Positions 10,844 to 22,899 of a stretch of 64,000 bases of DNA are shown in pieces. Origin of the DNA: Cloeon dipterum (taxonomy: Eukaryota > Arthropoda > Insecta > Ephemeroptera > Baetidae); contig NC_088786.1 in the NCBI RefSeq assembly GCF_949628265.1, positions 2,790,001 through 2,854,000 of the forward strand, given 5' to 3'. Both the position numbers and the translations under genes were made by a program. Under the pieces are notes generated by a model. It searched no databases. It was given only the letters and a program-made list of their open reading frames with translations, and had not been told where the DNA came from. Within the stretch, counting starts at the first letter, position 1. The number at the start of each line of letters is the position of its first letter.

Positions 10844-12337
10844 ATAACTTTCTAATTTAACTAACAATAAGCAATTTGTTTCAATAAAATTTTAGAAATA
10901 ATCATTCATTCATTCATTGTTAAAAAAATAATGTATACTTTCTGAACCATGATTACGTTGTTTACAAAACGTGGTGCAACGCATTTGTAGAAGAAAGAAA
11001 ATACTCTAACTCTGCGCTGTTAGAATGGTTGAACCCACTTTTGTTTAGGAGCCTCGGGAAATAGGGCAGCGCAGATGCAACAGATGTAGCCGACGCAGGC
11101 TGAGAAACGGGAGGCACACGGAATAAAGTTTTATTGCAGCGTGTATTTTTATTTAGCTTGCCGTCACTCATTTGATATACAATTGCCGTAAGAGAGCAAG
11201 TTATTTTTTGTAGCATAAATTGGTTTTTAGAAATTTAACGATGGTTTTGCCACCAGAAATCAATCAGCAAATGAGATGACTGTATAACCAGGCAGGAAGG
11301 GATCCCGCACAAATTTCACTCGCATTAAGAATTTATCTGCTTGACATCTCAGTCTTTTGGTTCTATGTTTGTCTCTAGAACTAATTTATTAAACATAATT
11401 TAATTTCGATCAGTATACTCCTGTGTCCCATAATATTCCAAAGATAAATATAATTAGTTAAAATGTTGATAGTGTTCCAGTTTGTTTTGCCTTGCATGGG
11501 AATCGAATAATTATAATTGAAATATAGCATTATCTGCGCCGCTTCTTGGTAATCAAAAACATGCTTCTTCGATTCAGCACGCAACGCTTCACATGTTATG
11601 TAATTTAATTGCCAAATGTTAATGTTCCGTTTCGAGCGTCAATAGGTTATGCAACTGTTTGGACGCGCGCGTTGCGCAGGTTGCTTGCCTCAATTCGCTT
11701 CGCTGCTCAAATTAAACAATTAAGAATTTAATTAGTCGACTGTAACGTCATCATGGTGCGCGGAAAGAGATCAAAGATGGAATAAAGACGCCTCGTTCGC
11801 TGTTGGGCGGAAGAAAAAGAAAATAGAGAGCGATTTTTTTGCTCGAGAACAAGGGTATTATGCTTGTTACGACACGAAACCGTTTAATGAGATTGGCCGC
11901 AAGACAAACCGGCTCTATTAAGTGGGATCGGGGCCGACTTCAAAGCGGAAAAATGGCCCGACTCGTTAAAGCAAGAAGAAAAGACGTCGAGGCGAAACGC
12001 ATTCCGGCGGCAAACAAATCGCCGCACCTGACACGCCCGGCATTTTTCTGCCGACACACGACGTGAAAAATTGGCCTGCGAAGGGGTGTCCGTTTGCCGC
12101 CCCAACGCTTTCGCCGCACCGCACGTTGTGTTGTTCTGCCGGGGGCGGAGAAAAATGACGCAGTTTACAGTTTTCATGGGCAAATGTTTACACGAGAGCC
12201 AATTCATTCATGCGGCGTGTTTGTTTTGTATTTGAGTTGGGGTGCTCTGGAAATTCATTCGAAATCAGAAGCGGGTCACATCCCCAAACTCTACCTTTGA
12301 GCTGAAAAAAAAACGAAAATTTTGGCAAAGTACTCAC

Positions 12338-12500
12338 GAGAACCGTCGGAGAGCTTGGACCGAGCGAGCGTTGCGTCAGGTGGCGATGCTGGTGTAAGGT
12401 GAGTGTGCGGCCGCTGCAGATATAGAAGAGGGTCGGGGTGCAGCCGCTCTTGCTGGGGGCGGCTCCGTTGCGCCCCGGAGGCGGACCCTCGACGCAGGGC
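12338..12500 (-). other. Probable non-coding first exon of GPA2
   Basis: On the minus strand this GC-rich block ends in a strong donor, TTCTC|GTGAGTA, at 12338/12337. The only good acceptor in phase-free position before the GPA2 start is TCGTTTCAG at 10477. Joining them gives a 1.86-kb 5'UTR intron, matching the spliced-UTR layout of GPB5. The upstream limit of the exon is a guess. The ORFs here (for example 12291-12587) have no recognisable domain. Confidence 0.5.
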
Positions 12501-12519
12501 ACCACCTCGAGCGCCCACG

Positions 12520-14400
12520 CGAGTCACTGACGTGAATGGCCCATTCATACGAATTATCCGCGCCAACTTTGCTCGGCGTCGTCTCAATTATTCTGCCCCA
12601 TGCATCAGAATCATCATTTTGGCGACATTTTTTCCGCCGCCGCACCCGCCGCGACATGCCCGACTATCGCGTCTGCTCGCTCACTCGCTCACTCGCGCCC
12701 GGCCAAACAGTTGCTTTAAATCGCGGCAAAACGAGATTATGGGATCACATGGGCGAACGCGTGTCTGGATTTCTTGCTGCCTTCGACTCGTGCTGTGCGT
12801 CACACGGCACCGCCATTTCTTTTGAATTTTATTGTTCTAGGTTAAACAGAAACCACCAGAGATAACATAAATCGGAAGCTTAACTTTCGCACGCCACTTG
12901 TGAGATGGCTTTCAAGAAGATCACACCTATTGATACGAACAAAAATGTTTTTTTCTTATTGCTATCTAACAGAGTTTAAAATAAGATGAAAATTCGCCAA
13001 AGCAAAACTTCCTGTTATTTACGGTTACCCAGTTATGAATAGGGCTGTTTATTTAAGCGGTGTTTTCCGCTAAAATATTCAACTATTTTAAGACTGTTTT
13101 TAAAGCAATTTAGTCTGTTTTGGATGGTATCAAGACATCGTTTCAGCCCAATTAACACTTGTTTACTGTCAAAATTTAGCATTTTTTAATGGATATAATC
13201 TCACTCTCTGGTCCAAATGTCAAGATACTTATCATTTTAAGGAGCAGAGAGCATTACTATATTCACCAGCTAAAAAAATATATTCACCAGCTAAAAAAAT
13301 ACAGATAACAAAAAAGGCGCCACCAATTGCCAGAGTTGTGCATTTGGCCTGCACCCTGTCGAAGCGCGATTTTACTGTCACATTTTTGTTAAATATTAAT
13401 AACAAAATCGAAGATAGATTTTCATTCAAGTTACATACCTCTTTTTTATTCATACCTGGACTTTAATTAGGCTTTTTATTAACCATCAAAATGAACGAGA
13501 CGGGAATATTTCCACATTGCAAATATATGCGAATGATTTCAAACATATTCTAGCAGAAAACTGGAACTGATGATGACTTTCGAAATTTTTTAGAACCAAA
13601 AGGAATTGTTATATGACTGCTTTTGAACAGGTCTTTTTTTCTGATGTATATAAAAAATCATCTAGAGTTTAATATTATTGAACCAAAAATTCCGCTTAAA
13701 TCGAAATCACTAGAAAAATGTCAAGTCTGAAAAGGAAAAATATAAAGTTAACTTTTAGTCAATTTAAGCGGTTTTGGCAGTCATAGACGGTTTTAAACAA
13801 AGACCTGATAGGTAAGTGAAAAATCTTAAAATTTTATCAAGGATTATGGCACATTTTTTCCGATTGAAACAAAATATTTTTTAAATTGAAAATATAATGA
13901 CGATAGTTACTTTAGAGTTATGGTTTTGACTTTTTTAGTCAGCTGCTATGAATGCTAGATCAAAAATCGTTTCAAATTCTGAGAGCTGACAAAATTTCCT
14001 GGAAAATTTGTCTGAAAAGTTGGATTTAAACTTGCTGAGAAAAAAGTTTTAAATGGCCAAAATGAAGCTTGATTTAATAACAACTAACTTACAAAAAAAT
14101 GGAAAAGGCGTTAAATTTCTGATATCAATTTTCCCGGAGCACTTTTCTGTCTGAAATTTTCGAAATTTTGCGCCTTCAGGTGGCGACCACCACAACAACT
14201 GTTTCCTAAATGGGTTGCCAAAATATTTCTCTACTACTCAATGAATTATCTTTAGAACTATATTTGTGCTTATCTTTGTTTTCAGTATCTCTTGTTTATT
14301 CCAATTTCACAGCACAAACAAACAAACACTACCTGACTATTTTATGATTTTTCTTTTTAAATTTTAAATCAACAATATGGTAACGACCTCTACAAATTCC
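12520..14400. other. Spacer between GPA2 and the METTL7 array
   Basis: The GC-rich part to about 12800 is the likely GPA2 promoter side. The remainder is AT-rich with no recognised exon. A 21-base unit containing TTCACCAGCTAAAAAAATA is duplicated in tandem at about 13259-13300. Confidence 0.5.
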
Positions 14401-14549
14401 CTTTCACATATTGCGTACTAACCAAAAGCCTAATAGGCGCCCAGGGTCACGAGCACGCTCTCAGCGCTCTCTTTCTTTTTATTATCTCTCGCAGTCAGTC
14501 TCGTTTAGTCTGGGCAAGGGAGACCAACGCCTTCTCAAAATTGTCCGCA

Positions 14550-17390
14550 ATGGGCTTTTTAACCAATCTCGGAGGTGCTGCCCTGCTGTTGTACGTGCTG
14601 GGCCGTATTTTCAAGAAGCAGATATTTCAGTTTAAGGAAAGGTTTGATTTTTAAATGCCAACGAGTAAACTGTAATTATTGTTTTATTTAAAAATCAAAG
14701 AAACTTCGCCTTGTTTATCAATCGCTTCATGGGCTTGTACAATGCGACTGCCAAGGTTCACAAGGAACGGCTGTTCAGCGAGTTGAGCTCAATCAAGTCG
14801 CACGACCCCAAGCTGCAAAAGGAAGGAAAACTTCGTATCCTGGAGGTTGGCTGTGGGTCCGGTATGTGCATTTTGTTTTTTTCCAAACGCATTATACTGC
14901 AAAATCCTGGAAAATGCTTGTTGCCAATCATGAACTCCTCCCTTATCCCTTAGAATTCATTTGAAGCCAAAATTGACCTGAAGTAACAGTGTTCATTTTT
15001 GAGAAAAGTGGCTGCAAAGTTAGCATGCTTTTCAAATGCAAATTCAAATAATAATCAATTCATCAGTTAGGTAAGCCTTTAGTGTTCGAAGCCACCAACA
15101 GATAGCGCCACCAGACCTTTCGCTTTTTTTATGGCACTGCAATTTCAGACTCTATCCTGCCACTGTGCATTCTTCCCTTATTATGTTTTCCTTTGACGTG
15201 CTGAAAACCAAAATCGGTTTAGAATCGTGAAAAACCACGATTTTTTAACCAAAAATTCTTTTCCAACGTGTCTACGGCGAATAGCTGGACTGATTTTTGT
15301 TTTCAGCACGTCTAAAGAAATAATTCTAGAAGTAAAAGTGCATAGCAGCATGATTGAGTCTTAAATCACAGCGGAAGTTCATTAAAGTCGAAAGAAACCA
15401 CTGGCGCCATCTATATTGGTCGATTTGAACACTAAGGGCTTACGCATCTGGTATCGATCCACTTTAATCAAACGAATTAAAAGTTTTGGTGTACTCAATG
15501 ATCTGTCACGGCTTCTAATCAGAGAGTAAAAGGGGATCTTGTTGATAAGCGATCTTCATTCGATTCGTCTCGTTGAGCATATTTGAAAAAAATATGTCGA
15601 TATTTTTTTAATTCCACCAGTTTTCAGGAATTTAGAAATGACAATCTGAAATTGATTGAATTGTCCAATTGGCATCTTTTATTAAACACTATCGAATTGT
15701 AGCGAAAAAACACCATATTTTATCAGACTCTTTTTCAAGTCTCAACACGCGCGTTTCTATCAATTTGATGCAGGTGCGAACCTGGAGCACATGCCCAAGG
15801 GCAGCCACCTCGTGATGCTGGACCCGAACGAGTCGTTCAAGCCGCTGCTGGAGAAAAACCTGGCGGCGCACCCGAGCCTGAAAATGGAGCGTTTCGTGCT
15901 GGGCAAGGTGGAGCAGATGCTCGACGTGGCGAACGACAGCGTGGACGCGGTGGTGTGCACGCTGGTGCTGTGCTCGGTGGACAACGTGGCCCGCGCCCTG
16001 GCCGAGGTGCGGCGCGTGCTCGTGCCGGTGGGTATATTCCGAGTGCGTCATTCTTAATTCACTTAAATCCCACTTTCTTGCAGGGCGGCAAGTTCATTTT
16101 TCTCGAACACGTAGCAGCCGAGCGGGGGAGCGTGCTGCGAGCGCTGCAGTGCTTTTTGAGCGTGTCCCGGTGCGTTATAGTTTGTTTCACCTATAGCTAG
16201 CTACCTCTAGTGAATGGAGCCCTCGTATTACATGCCTGCACCCTTACGTAAAGCCGAGTGTCGCGGCGGCGGCGGCGGCGGCGCAAGTATGTGATGAGAC
16301 CAGCGAAAATGTGCCGCACATACCAAACAGCCGACCGCAGGGCAAACGGGGGTGGTTCACCTTCCCCCGCGCGCAGCTCGCTGGAATCTTTGAAGTTTAT
16401 TTGATATTCTGCGAAAGATTGCCGGTCTTAAAGTTCCAACAGCCGTGATAAATAAACGCGACGCGCATAACGGGCGAGCAGTAAACACTTTTAACTATTC
16501 GCCTTTTTGATTTGTTTCCTGTGTTTTATGCGTTTTTATTTTTAGAAGAGCATGCCGTGTGCGTGTCTGAGTCATTGGAAAAATCCGTCAAATGTGACCA
16601 CATAGGAGCGGCGAATTGTCCGCAAATCATACGACGTATGACTCGAACAAACTTTGCGAAATATTTAAAGAAGTTGACTCTGAAATACATTTTGTGGCTT
16701 TTAGGCCAAAATTCCTAAAATTGTCAATTTTACAGGGGCTTTAAGTTTACTGTTTTTTAAATGTGCGCCTGGTGCGCTCATGTTATCCGTTCGCGGTGTT
16801 ATTGGGACCCGGGTTTCAGCATTCGTGCTAGTGCAGTGCGCGCCCTTCCCGGTTCTCGGACAGGGATAAAAAGAGCAAAAAAAAAAAAAGGAAAAAATAT
16901 AATATTCTTATCCAGAGTTAGAAAATGTTTAAATACGTCCCCAAAACTGCCGTTCTGAGGGGTGAAACTTTAATTGGATAAAAACGGCTTCAGAGAAAAT
17001 TCAAATATTGTGTAGTCACGAACACAAAGATATTGTGTGTTCGGTGTTCTACAAAACTTAAGGCAAAAACGGCGTTTTGTATATTTGCACGAAAATTGAC
17101 TTTAAAACCTGATAAGATATTATTAAGTTTCGATGGAAACCGGTCTGTACCAGTGAATTTTGAACTTAAATATCTAGTTTTTTCCCCATTAATATTGACC
17201 AAAAACATTCCCTATTTGCAGATTGTGGCCTTCAATTTTCTGTGGATGCGTCCTGAACAAAGAACTGGACGAACACGTTGCAAACGCTGGATTCTCGTCA
17301 TGGAACACGAAACGCGTGGACATTTTCAACCGAAAGATGTTTTTATTTCATTTCATTCGATCGCAACAAGTTGGCGTTGCAAACAAATAA
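14550..17390 (+). CDS. METTL7: METTL7-like thiol methyltransferase, array gene 1
   Basis: This is a SAM-dependent methyltransferase of the METTL7/TMT1 family, which are membrane-anchored ER/lipid-droplet enzymes (family knowledge). Exons are 14550-14641, 14701-14861, 15774-16027, 16084-16169 and 17222-17390, giving 253 aa. The N-terminus is hydrophobic (GGAALLLYVLGRIF). Motif I is ILEVGCGSG near residues 77-85, followed by LVMLDPN, VVCTLVLCSVD and GGKFIFLEHV. The last exon encodes the family end LWPSIFCGC... to VGVANK. It is separated by a 1.05-kb intron, and its identity rests on phase (CG|A) and similarity to genes 2 and 3. Exon lengths 161, 254 and 86 match the other two genes exactly. Confidence 0.9.
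14893..15045 (+). repeat. Interspersed repeat family B, partial copy
   Basis: The blocks CTGGAAAATGCTTGTTGCCA, TTCATTTGAAGCCAAAATTG and GAGAAAAGTGGCTGCAAAGT match the copy at 7218-7575. It is located in intron 2 of METTL7 gene 1. The other end of the element is missing. Confidence 0.6.
15072..15442. repeat. MITE family D, copy 1
   Basis: The left end TAAGCCTTTAGTGTTCGAAG and the right end (complement TAAGCCCTTAGTGTTCAAAT) are inverted. The arms extend inward over more than 100 bases, including CACTGTGCATTCTTCC and TTTTCAGCACGTC. The element lies in intron 2 of METTL7 gene 1. A second copy lies at 55592-55970. Confidence 0.7.
16264..16281. repeat. Short (CGG) tract
   Basis: There are six CGG units in intron 4 of METTL7 gene 1, within a GC-rich patch at about 16200-16480. 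No exon signal was found around it. Confidence 0.6.
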
Positions 17391-18145
17391 AGCTGACAAT
17401 GAGCAGATTTACACGAATTGCTGTTCATAATAAAACTCATCCTTACAATTTTATTCCTTTCTTGCCCAATTTCTCGGGAAAGCCGTTTAAAAAACCAAGA
17501 CGAAACAAAAAAATTGTATAAGGCTAAATGAAGCTTGATTTTGGGACAGCTAATTTAGAAAAAATAAAACAACTCTAGCACAAGTCGATACATTTCTGCA
17601 TTCGATTTTCCCGGAGTAGCAATTTTCCCGCTAAATAGATTACTAATATTTAAAGTTGTTTTGAAATCGAATACCACTTTTCAAAAAATTACGCCAATAT
17701 ATATGATATTTCTTTTGGCGTTGTTGGATTTAGCGAAGCGTAAATAACGGGAGTTATAATATACGTTTGGAAAATTGCAATATTTTATCAAACACTATCC
17801 CCCCCCCCCCAGAAAAAATATATCTCCTCGTGAGCAGATATAGGAAATCTCTGTTCGCAATTTGCAATTTTATTCAACGTATATTGCAGGCTGCCACAGT
17901 GTGGCCAAAGCGAAACGAATACGCGCGCCGCAGAGAGAAGACATTAAAGTTACACTACATCCATTAAGATAATATACGCGGTGCGGTGCGGGCATAAATG
18001 CATAATGGGGCCGAACTATTATTTGCCTTTGGTGCTAGTGAGTGCGGCCGCTGGAAAGACAAAGTGCAGAGCAGGCGAAGCCAAGAGCGAAGGAGCGAGG
18101 AGGCGCCGGCCGCGCCGCGAGCGCGATCCGCAGCGTCAGTGCAGC
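17391..18145. other. Spacer and 5'UTR between METTL7 genes 1 and 2
   Basis: It begins with polyadenylation signals for gene 1 (AATAAA overlapping its stop at 17386). It then contains a run of twelve or so C near 17799-17810. It ends in a GC-rich stretch from about 18040 that is the likely promoter and 5'UTR of gene 2. No other gene was seen. Confidence 0.55.
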
Positions 18146-20339
18146 ATGGACGAGTGGTCGGGCTGCTTCTTCAACAGCCTGCTGGCGCTGGTCGTCCTCG
18201 TGCCGCTCGCCTACACCGTCCTCTTCAGCGACAAGTTTCGCAAGTTTCGTGAGCAGTGCGTCTAATTAATCCCGCGCCGCTGATAAAGTTAATGCGCCCG
18301 CCGTGTGCACACGCAGGTGGTATGCCGAATTCGTCAGTGACCTCAGGGTCGTGTGGAACGCCGCCTTGGACGAGAGGAAGAGGACCCTCCTCGCTCCCAT
18401 GGAGCACGCCGTGTCCAAGGACGACCAGCTCAGACTGAAGAAGTCCATCAGGGTCTTGGAAATCGGCTGCGGCACTGGTGAGACTCGCACTGCTGCGGTG
18501 TTTTTGTTCCGCAAAACGTTGATAAAAAATTATTTTTCGTGATTTGATTTTTATCAAGCACCTGTAAGACTGTTCCAATTACTTTTTATAATACGTTTAT
18601 CACCCGTCAATTAATTGGTATTATCATTGATGACGTTTTATTAAAGACAATTTTTGCGCTATCAACGTGTTTCAGAAAGTCCCAGAGTTTTTTTTGGCCA
18701 GGGTTAAAAATAGTTGGAAGTGTGTGGTTTTTATGAATATCTTAGCACTTGAGACGAGAGAGAAACACTTTAACGTTTGTATCCAGCAGATTTATTTTTG
18801 GGAACATTCTGGAAATAATATATTCTTTTCTAAATGTCAGAAATAGACAGGAGCACCACGCGGTTAAGGGTTTGATACTTAATTTTAGAAATGATTTTTA
18901 ATTCTATGGTATGTGCTTTTGAAAGGTAAGGATCTTGATGAATTTTTTACTGAAACTTGACCAAAAACCTGGCTTTCCCACTATTTTGAAAATAAAAACT
19001 CGAAAAATGGTGCTTATTTGGGTTTCCAAATCTCAGCTACCAACAGTCGGATTTTCAAAAACCACACACCCAATATTCGAAAAGTTGACCTTTGACTACC
19101 ACTTTGAGGTCAACAGGAGAGTTTTTCCTCTTCAAGAGACGAGTTCAACGGTGTCTGCGACCAATCTGAACCGAAAATGCCAAATTCTAAATTTAAAAGT
19201 GTTCGTAAAACCCGCAAAAAAATGTGGAAAGTAGGTGTTTTTTCAAAGTGTTGCAAGATCCTCAGACTCCTGCCATAACCATATACTTTTCCTAGACAGC
19301 ATTTTACTTTCCAAACGGGAAACAACGGTGAGATAAACTGCCAGGAAAGACATTAGGATGTTCCCAAGGCGGATTAGAAGAAAATAGTTATTTACTTCTA
19401 TGAACTAATTGAAATCCTATATCTATATTACAAAGCAATTACAAAATAATCCAGTGGCTTTAAAGTTGTGTAAATAACCTAGACCTCACTGGGCCCAGCA
19501 TTCAGGGTTTCGAAAGATTTTATCAGGTTTAAATTAATTGTTAAGTACCCTACAATACTCTCAAATCCTCCTAAAACGCATCGGCGTGAATATTTCAAAA
19601 CTATTTTTGCAAGCGTGGCTGTTTATAAAGCTTCATTGTTTTGATTTGAAAGTGCTGGCTGCGTAGCCACTTTATACCTTCGTCTATTTCTGTTGCAATA
19701 TCTTTTTCACAGGCACAAACCTCAAGTACTACCCGGACGGCGCGAGCCTGGTGATGGTCGACAGTGCGGCCGACTTTGAGGACCGGCTGCTGGAAAACGT
19801 GAAGAAGTATCCGCGTTTATTTTTGGAGCGCATTGTTTACTCGTGTCCGGAAGACATGTGTGAAATTACAGACCAAAGTGTGGACGCCGTCGTGTCAACC
19901 AACGTCCTCTGCTCGGTCGGCGACGAGCGAAAGGTTTTGGCAGAAGTGGTCCGCGTTTTGGCACAAGTATACCCATCAGCGAAAGCTGCGCCTGACACGT
20001 GTTTATTTGCAATTTTTTTTTCAGGGGGGAAAGTTTTACATGATCGAGCCCAAGGCGGAAAACTTCTGGAGTTTTACTTTTGCACTGCAGTGGATTTTTA
20101 CAACTTCTGGGTAACAAAACATACATGAATTTAAAGCTCGATCAGTGATGTCATTGTTTTAACTTTCTAGCATATGGCCATACCTTTTTGATGGCTGCCG
20201 CCTGACCAGAGACATCGAAAAAGTCGTGGGCGAAGCTGGCTTCAGTGCTGTGGAGAGCTCTGATTTTAATTTGCAACAGAGTGACCATTTCGTTTTTAGA
20301 GTAATTCGCAGACAAACTTGTCTAGTCGCTACAAAATAA
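18146..20339 (+). CDS. METTL7: METTL7-like thiol methyltransferase, array gene 2
   Basis: This is a paralogue of gene 1 and probably also an ER-membrane SAM methyltransferase. Exons are 18146-18255, 18317-18477, 19713-19966, 20025-20110 and 20171-20339, giving 259 aa. A hydrophobic anchor (LLALVVLVPLAYTVLF) spans residues 12-27. Motif I is VLEIGCGTG, then LVMVDSA, VSTNVLCSV and GGKFYMIEP. Donor choice in exon 1 matters: the upstream GT at 18249 breaks the frame, while CA|GTGCGT at 18256 preserves it and the 161-nt second exon. The region after GGKF (NFWSFTFALQWIFTTS) differs most from the other two genes. AATAAA overlaps the stop (20338-20343). Confidence 0.92.
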
Positions 20340-20343
20340 TAAA

Positions 20344-21854
20344 GTTGGATTTATACTTTTTCAATTATTTTGTTCTTGAAATTTCTAGGTTCGTCAGCAA
20401 AATTTGCATCTCAGGCAGGGGAATTGTTCTTTTTTTAATGGACAATTTTAGTCCAATTATCAATGTGAAATTTTAGAAATTTATATTACTTCTCGATTTT
20501 TTGCTATTTTTTATGTTGGATCACTGGATCAGTAAAAATGCTGATAATCTCGAACGGACTGAAGTAGCTGAAAAAACTGCTTCGGGATAGTTTTATAATT
20601 TTATAATATATAGAGTTGAGCTGAAGGAAGCAAGTTTAATTAAAAATTTACTTCAGAAGATATTAAGGGCGAAAAAAATTTGAAACGACACCAATGGCGG
20701 TCAAAGTTAGCGAAATTTAATAATCACACCCTGTAGAGGTGAGGTTTCATTTTAACCCCTTGAAACACTAATGAATATTCTAAAGGGATCACTTAGTTAC
20801 CAAATATGATCGAAAAATGCGTGAAACTATAGGTATAATTGCAATTAAGGTCTAATTTTAGAACGATTTCCAATTCGAATTTATTAAAAATACGGGAAAA
20901 CCACAATATCACCATTTTTTACATGTAGTTTTTCATGAAATAAGGCATATTTGTATAATTTCTAAAATAAAATTTGTTGTTTCCTTTGATGTGCATGAAT
21001 TTCTTGATATGTTGGGTCAAATTTTAGTTACCTTGACCTTTGACCTACGGAGTTTGTCAACGTGGTAAAGTTGTTGGGCGTTTAATGTAAATCATTTTGG
21101 ACACCTTATTCCTCGAAATAGATTTTTATTCCGACTATTTACAAAATTCCTGTAGAAAAATAAGCTTCGTAACAATTGTCCCTAAAAAGTAGGCAATTTT
21201 TTAGGGTCCACTAGGCAAACCACCTCTACCGAATTCCATCAAATTCCGAGACCCTTATGCCAACAGCGGACCCACGTAGTTTAGATCCTGCCAAATAATT
21301 TGGGGCGTCGGACAAGGGGAGAGGGGGGAGGGAATTCCTTTTAAGTTTAGTGCCACAGTCCGTTAAGCCAAATGAAATATTAATGCGCTTCAAATTAGTT
21401 TCTTAACAAACCAAAATTTAATTTTTCGAAAACAGCTTGCTTTACTTACAACTCAGACAGATGGTTTCCAATTGAGGCGCAGTATCTACAATTCCAGCAG
21501 TAATCTAGAGATTTTCTCCATATACTGATAAGATAATATGATATATTTACATTACATTTTATTCTAATTATACTCTAACATTTCATTCACCTAAAAACCG
21601 AGCCAAATAAAACAGGTTTTATAAAGAAAAAATTTGCCTTCGCTTTTTTTATTTGTGATTTTTTGTTATCTGACCGTGCTGAAAGTGAATAATCCACTCA
21701 AGGCTGCGCCTAACTGCAATCGATTTTAGCGAGTCAGCCGCGAGATGGCACTTTCGCTTTGGCCAAACTGATTGACGGACACGGCACAGACTTTGGGCTT
21801 AGTGCAGCAATAAGTGGATTGCAGTGCTTGCGTGCGGCGCCGGTAGCAGCGAGC
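20344..21854. other. Spacer and 5'UTR between METTL7 genes 2 and 3
   Basis: The sequence is AT-rich with no recognised gene. The segment around 21000-21260, with TTGACCTTTGACCTACG and a CCACCTCTACCGAATTCCAT block, resembles sequences in other introns and spacers (31190-31240, 63650-63700) and looks like old repeat. Confidence 0.5.
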
Positions 21855-22866
21855 ATGTCCCAACTCGACGTGCAGATGAAAGGGTGGGTCAGCACCTACG
21901 GAGGGATCCTCCTCTTCCTCTTCGTACTTTTCCAGCTGACAAAGGGTTTTCTCAGAAGATACCGAGACAAGTGAGTGTGTCACTCAAACAGTCGCATATA
22001 TTTTCATTAATTTGGGAAATGTATAATTAAAAAGATTATTTGCGAAAGGAGAATCCCAGTTCTCCGAGCTGTACAATGTGCCTGCTGGGCCGACCAAGGC
22101 GAAGCTGTTCGAATCAATGCAAGACGTTCAGTCGGCCGACTGGAGTTTAAAGAATAAAGGTCTTATCAGGATACTCGAAATCGGATGTGGAAATGGTGAG
22201 CCAAAGCACACATACGCGCGAAGGTCACAACTCTCGTTTCAGGGGCCAATTTGAAATATTTCCCGAAGAGTGCTCGATTGGTGATGGTCGACAGGAACGA
22301 ATTTTACCGTCCGTTACTCGATGAAAATTTGAAAAAATTCCCGCATCTGCACTTGGAAAAGGTGGTGTACTGCTCCGCAGAGGACATGCGGCAAATCGCC
22401 TCGGACAGCGTCGACGTGGTCGTGTCCACGATCGTTTTGTGCTCCATCGACCACGTGTCAGCCGTGTTGTCCGAAATTAAAAGGGTTTTGGCACCTGTAG
22501 AGAAACGCGCGCGACAGTACTGAGTCGGAAAATCTCTAAATCTGGAAATTCTAGGGCGGAAAGTTTTACTTCTTGGAGCACGTGATGGCTAACGAAGGGA
22601 CGACGCTGTGCACCGTCCAAAAATTGCTATCTGTGTCAAGGTAATGCAGCATTAAATTTGTTTTTAATTATTGCAACTTAACGGCTTGTTGCAGAATTTG
22701 GCCCGCGCTGTGTGGCAACGGCTGCAGACTCGATAAGCGCACCGACGTATTCATCAAGGAAGCCGGATTTTCGGAAATCAGCATCAACCGCTTGGATATT
22801 TACACGGATAAAATGGTGGTTTTCAAACTGATCAAACACCACATTGCCGGAGTCGCAACCAAATGA
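21855..22866 (+). CDS. METTL7: METTL7-like thiol methyltransferase, array gene 3
   Basis: This is the most compact member of the array: exons 21855-21970, 22035-22195, 22243-22496, 22555-22640 and 22695-22866, giving 262 aa. ATG 21855 opens a chain with a hydrophobic anchor (GGILLFLFVLFQL). Motif I is ILEIGCGNG, then LVMVDRNEF, VSTIVLCSID and GGKFYFLEHV, ending in HHIAGVATK. The exon-2 acceptor is a weak, purine-rich AATTAAAAAG|ATTA. It is supported because only it keeps the frame and gives the 161-nt exon seen in both paralogues. Intron 2 is only 47 bp. Confidence 0.92.
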
Positions 22867-22899
22867 GGACAAATTTTGACTTTATTTAATTTTTAATTA

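Noticed and set aside
12291-12865. Arg-rich ORFs around 12.3-12.9 kb
   Set aside because: Both strands are open because of GC content; the strong minus-strand donor at 12337 suggests an untranslated exon instead.
16761-16958. tRNA or small gene in the GC patch within METTL7 gene 1 intron 4
   Set aside because: There is no cloverleaf or A/B boxes with correct spacing, and the ORF has no domain.
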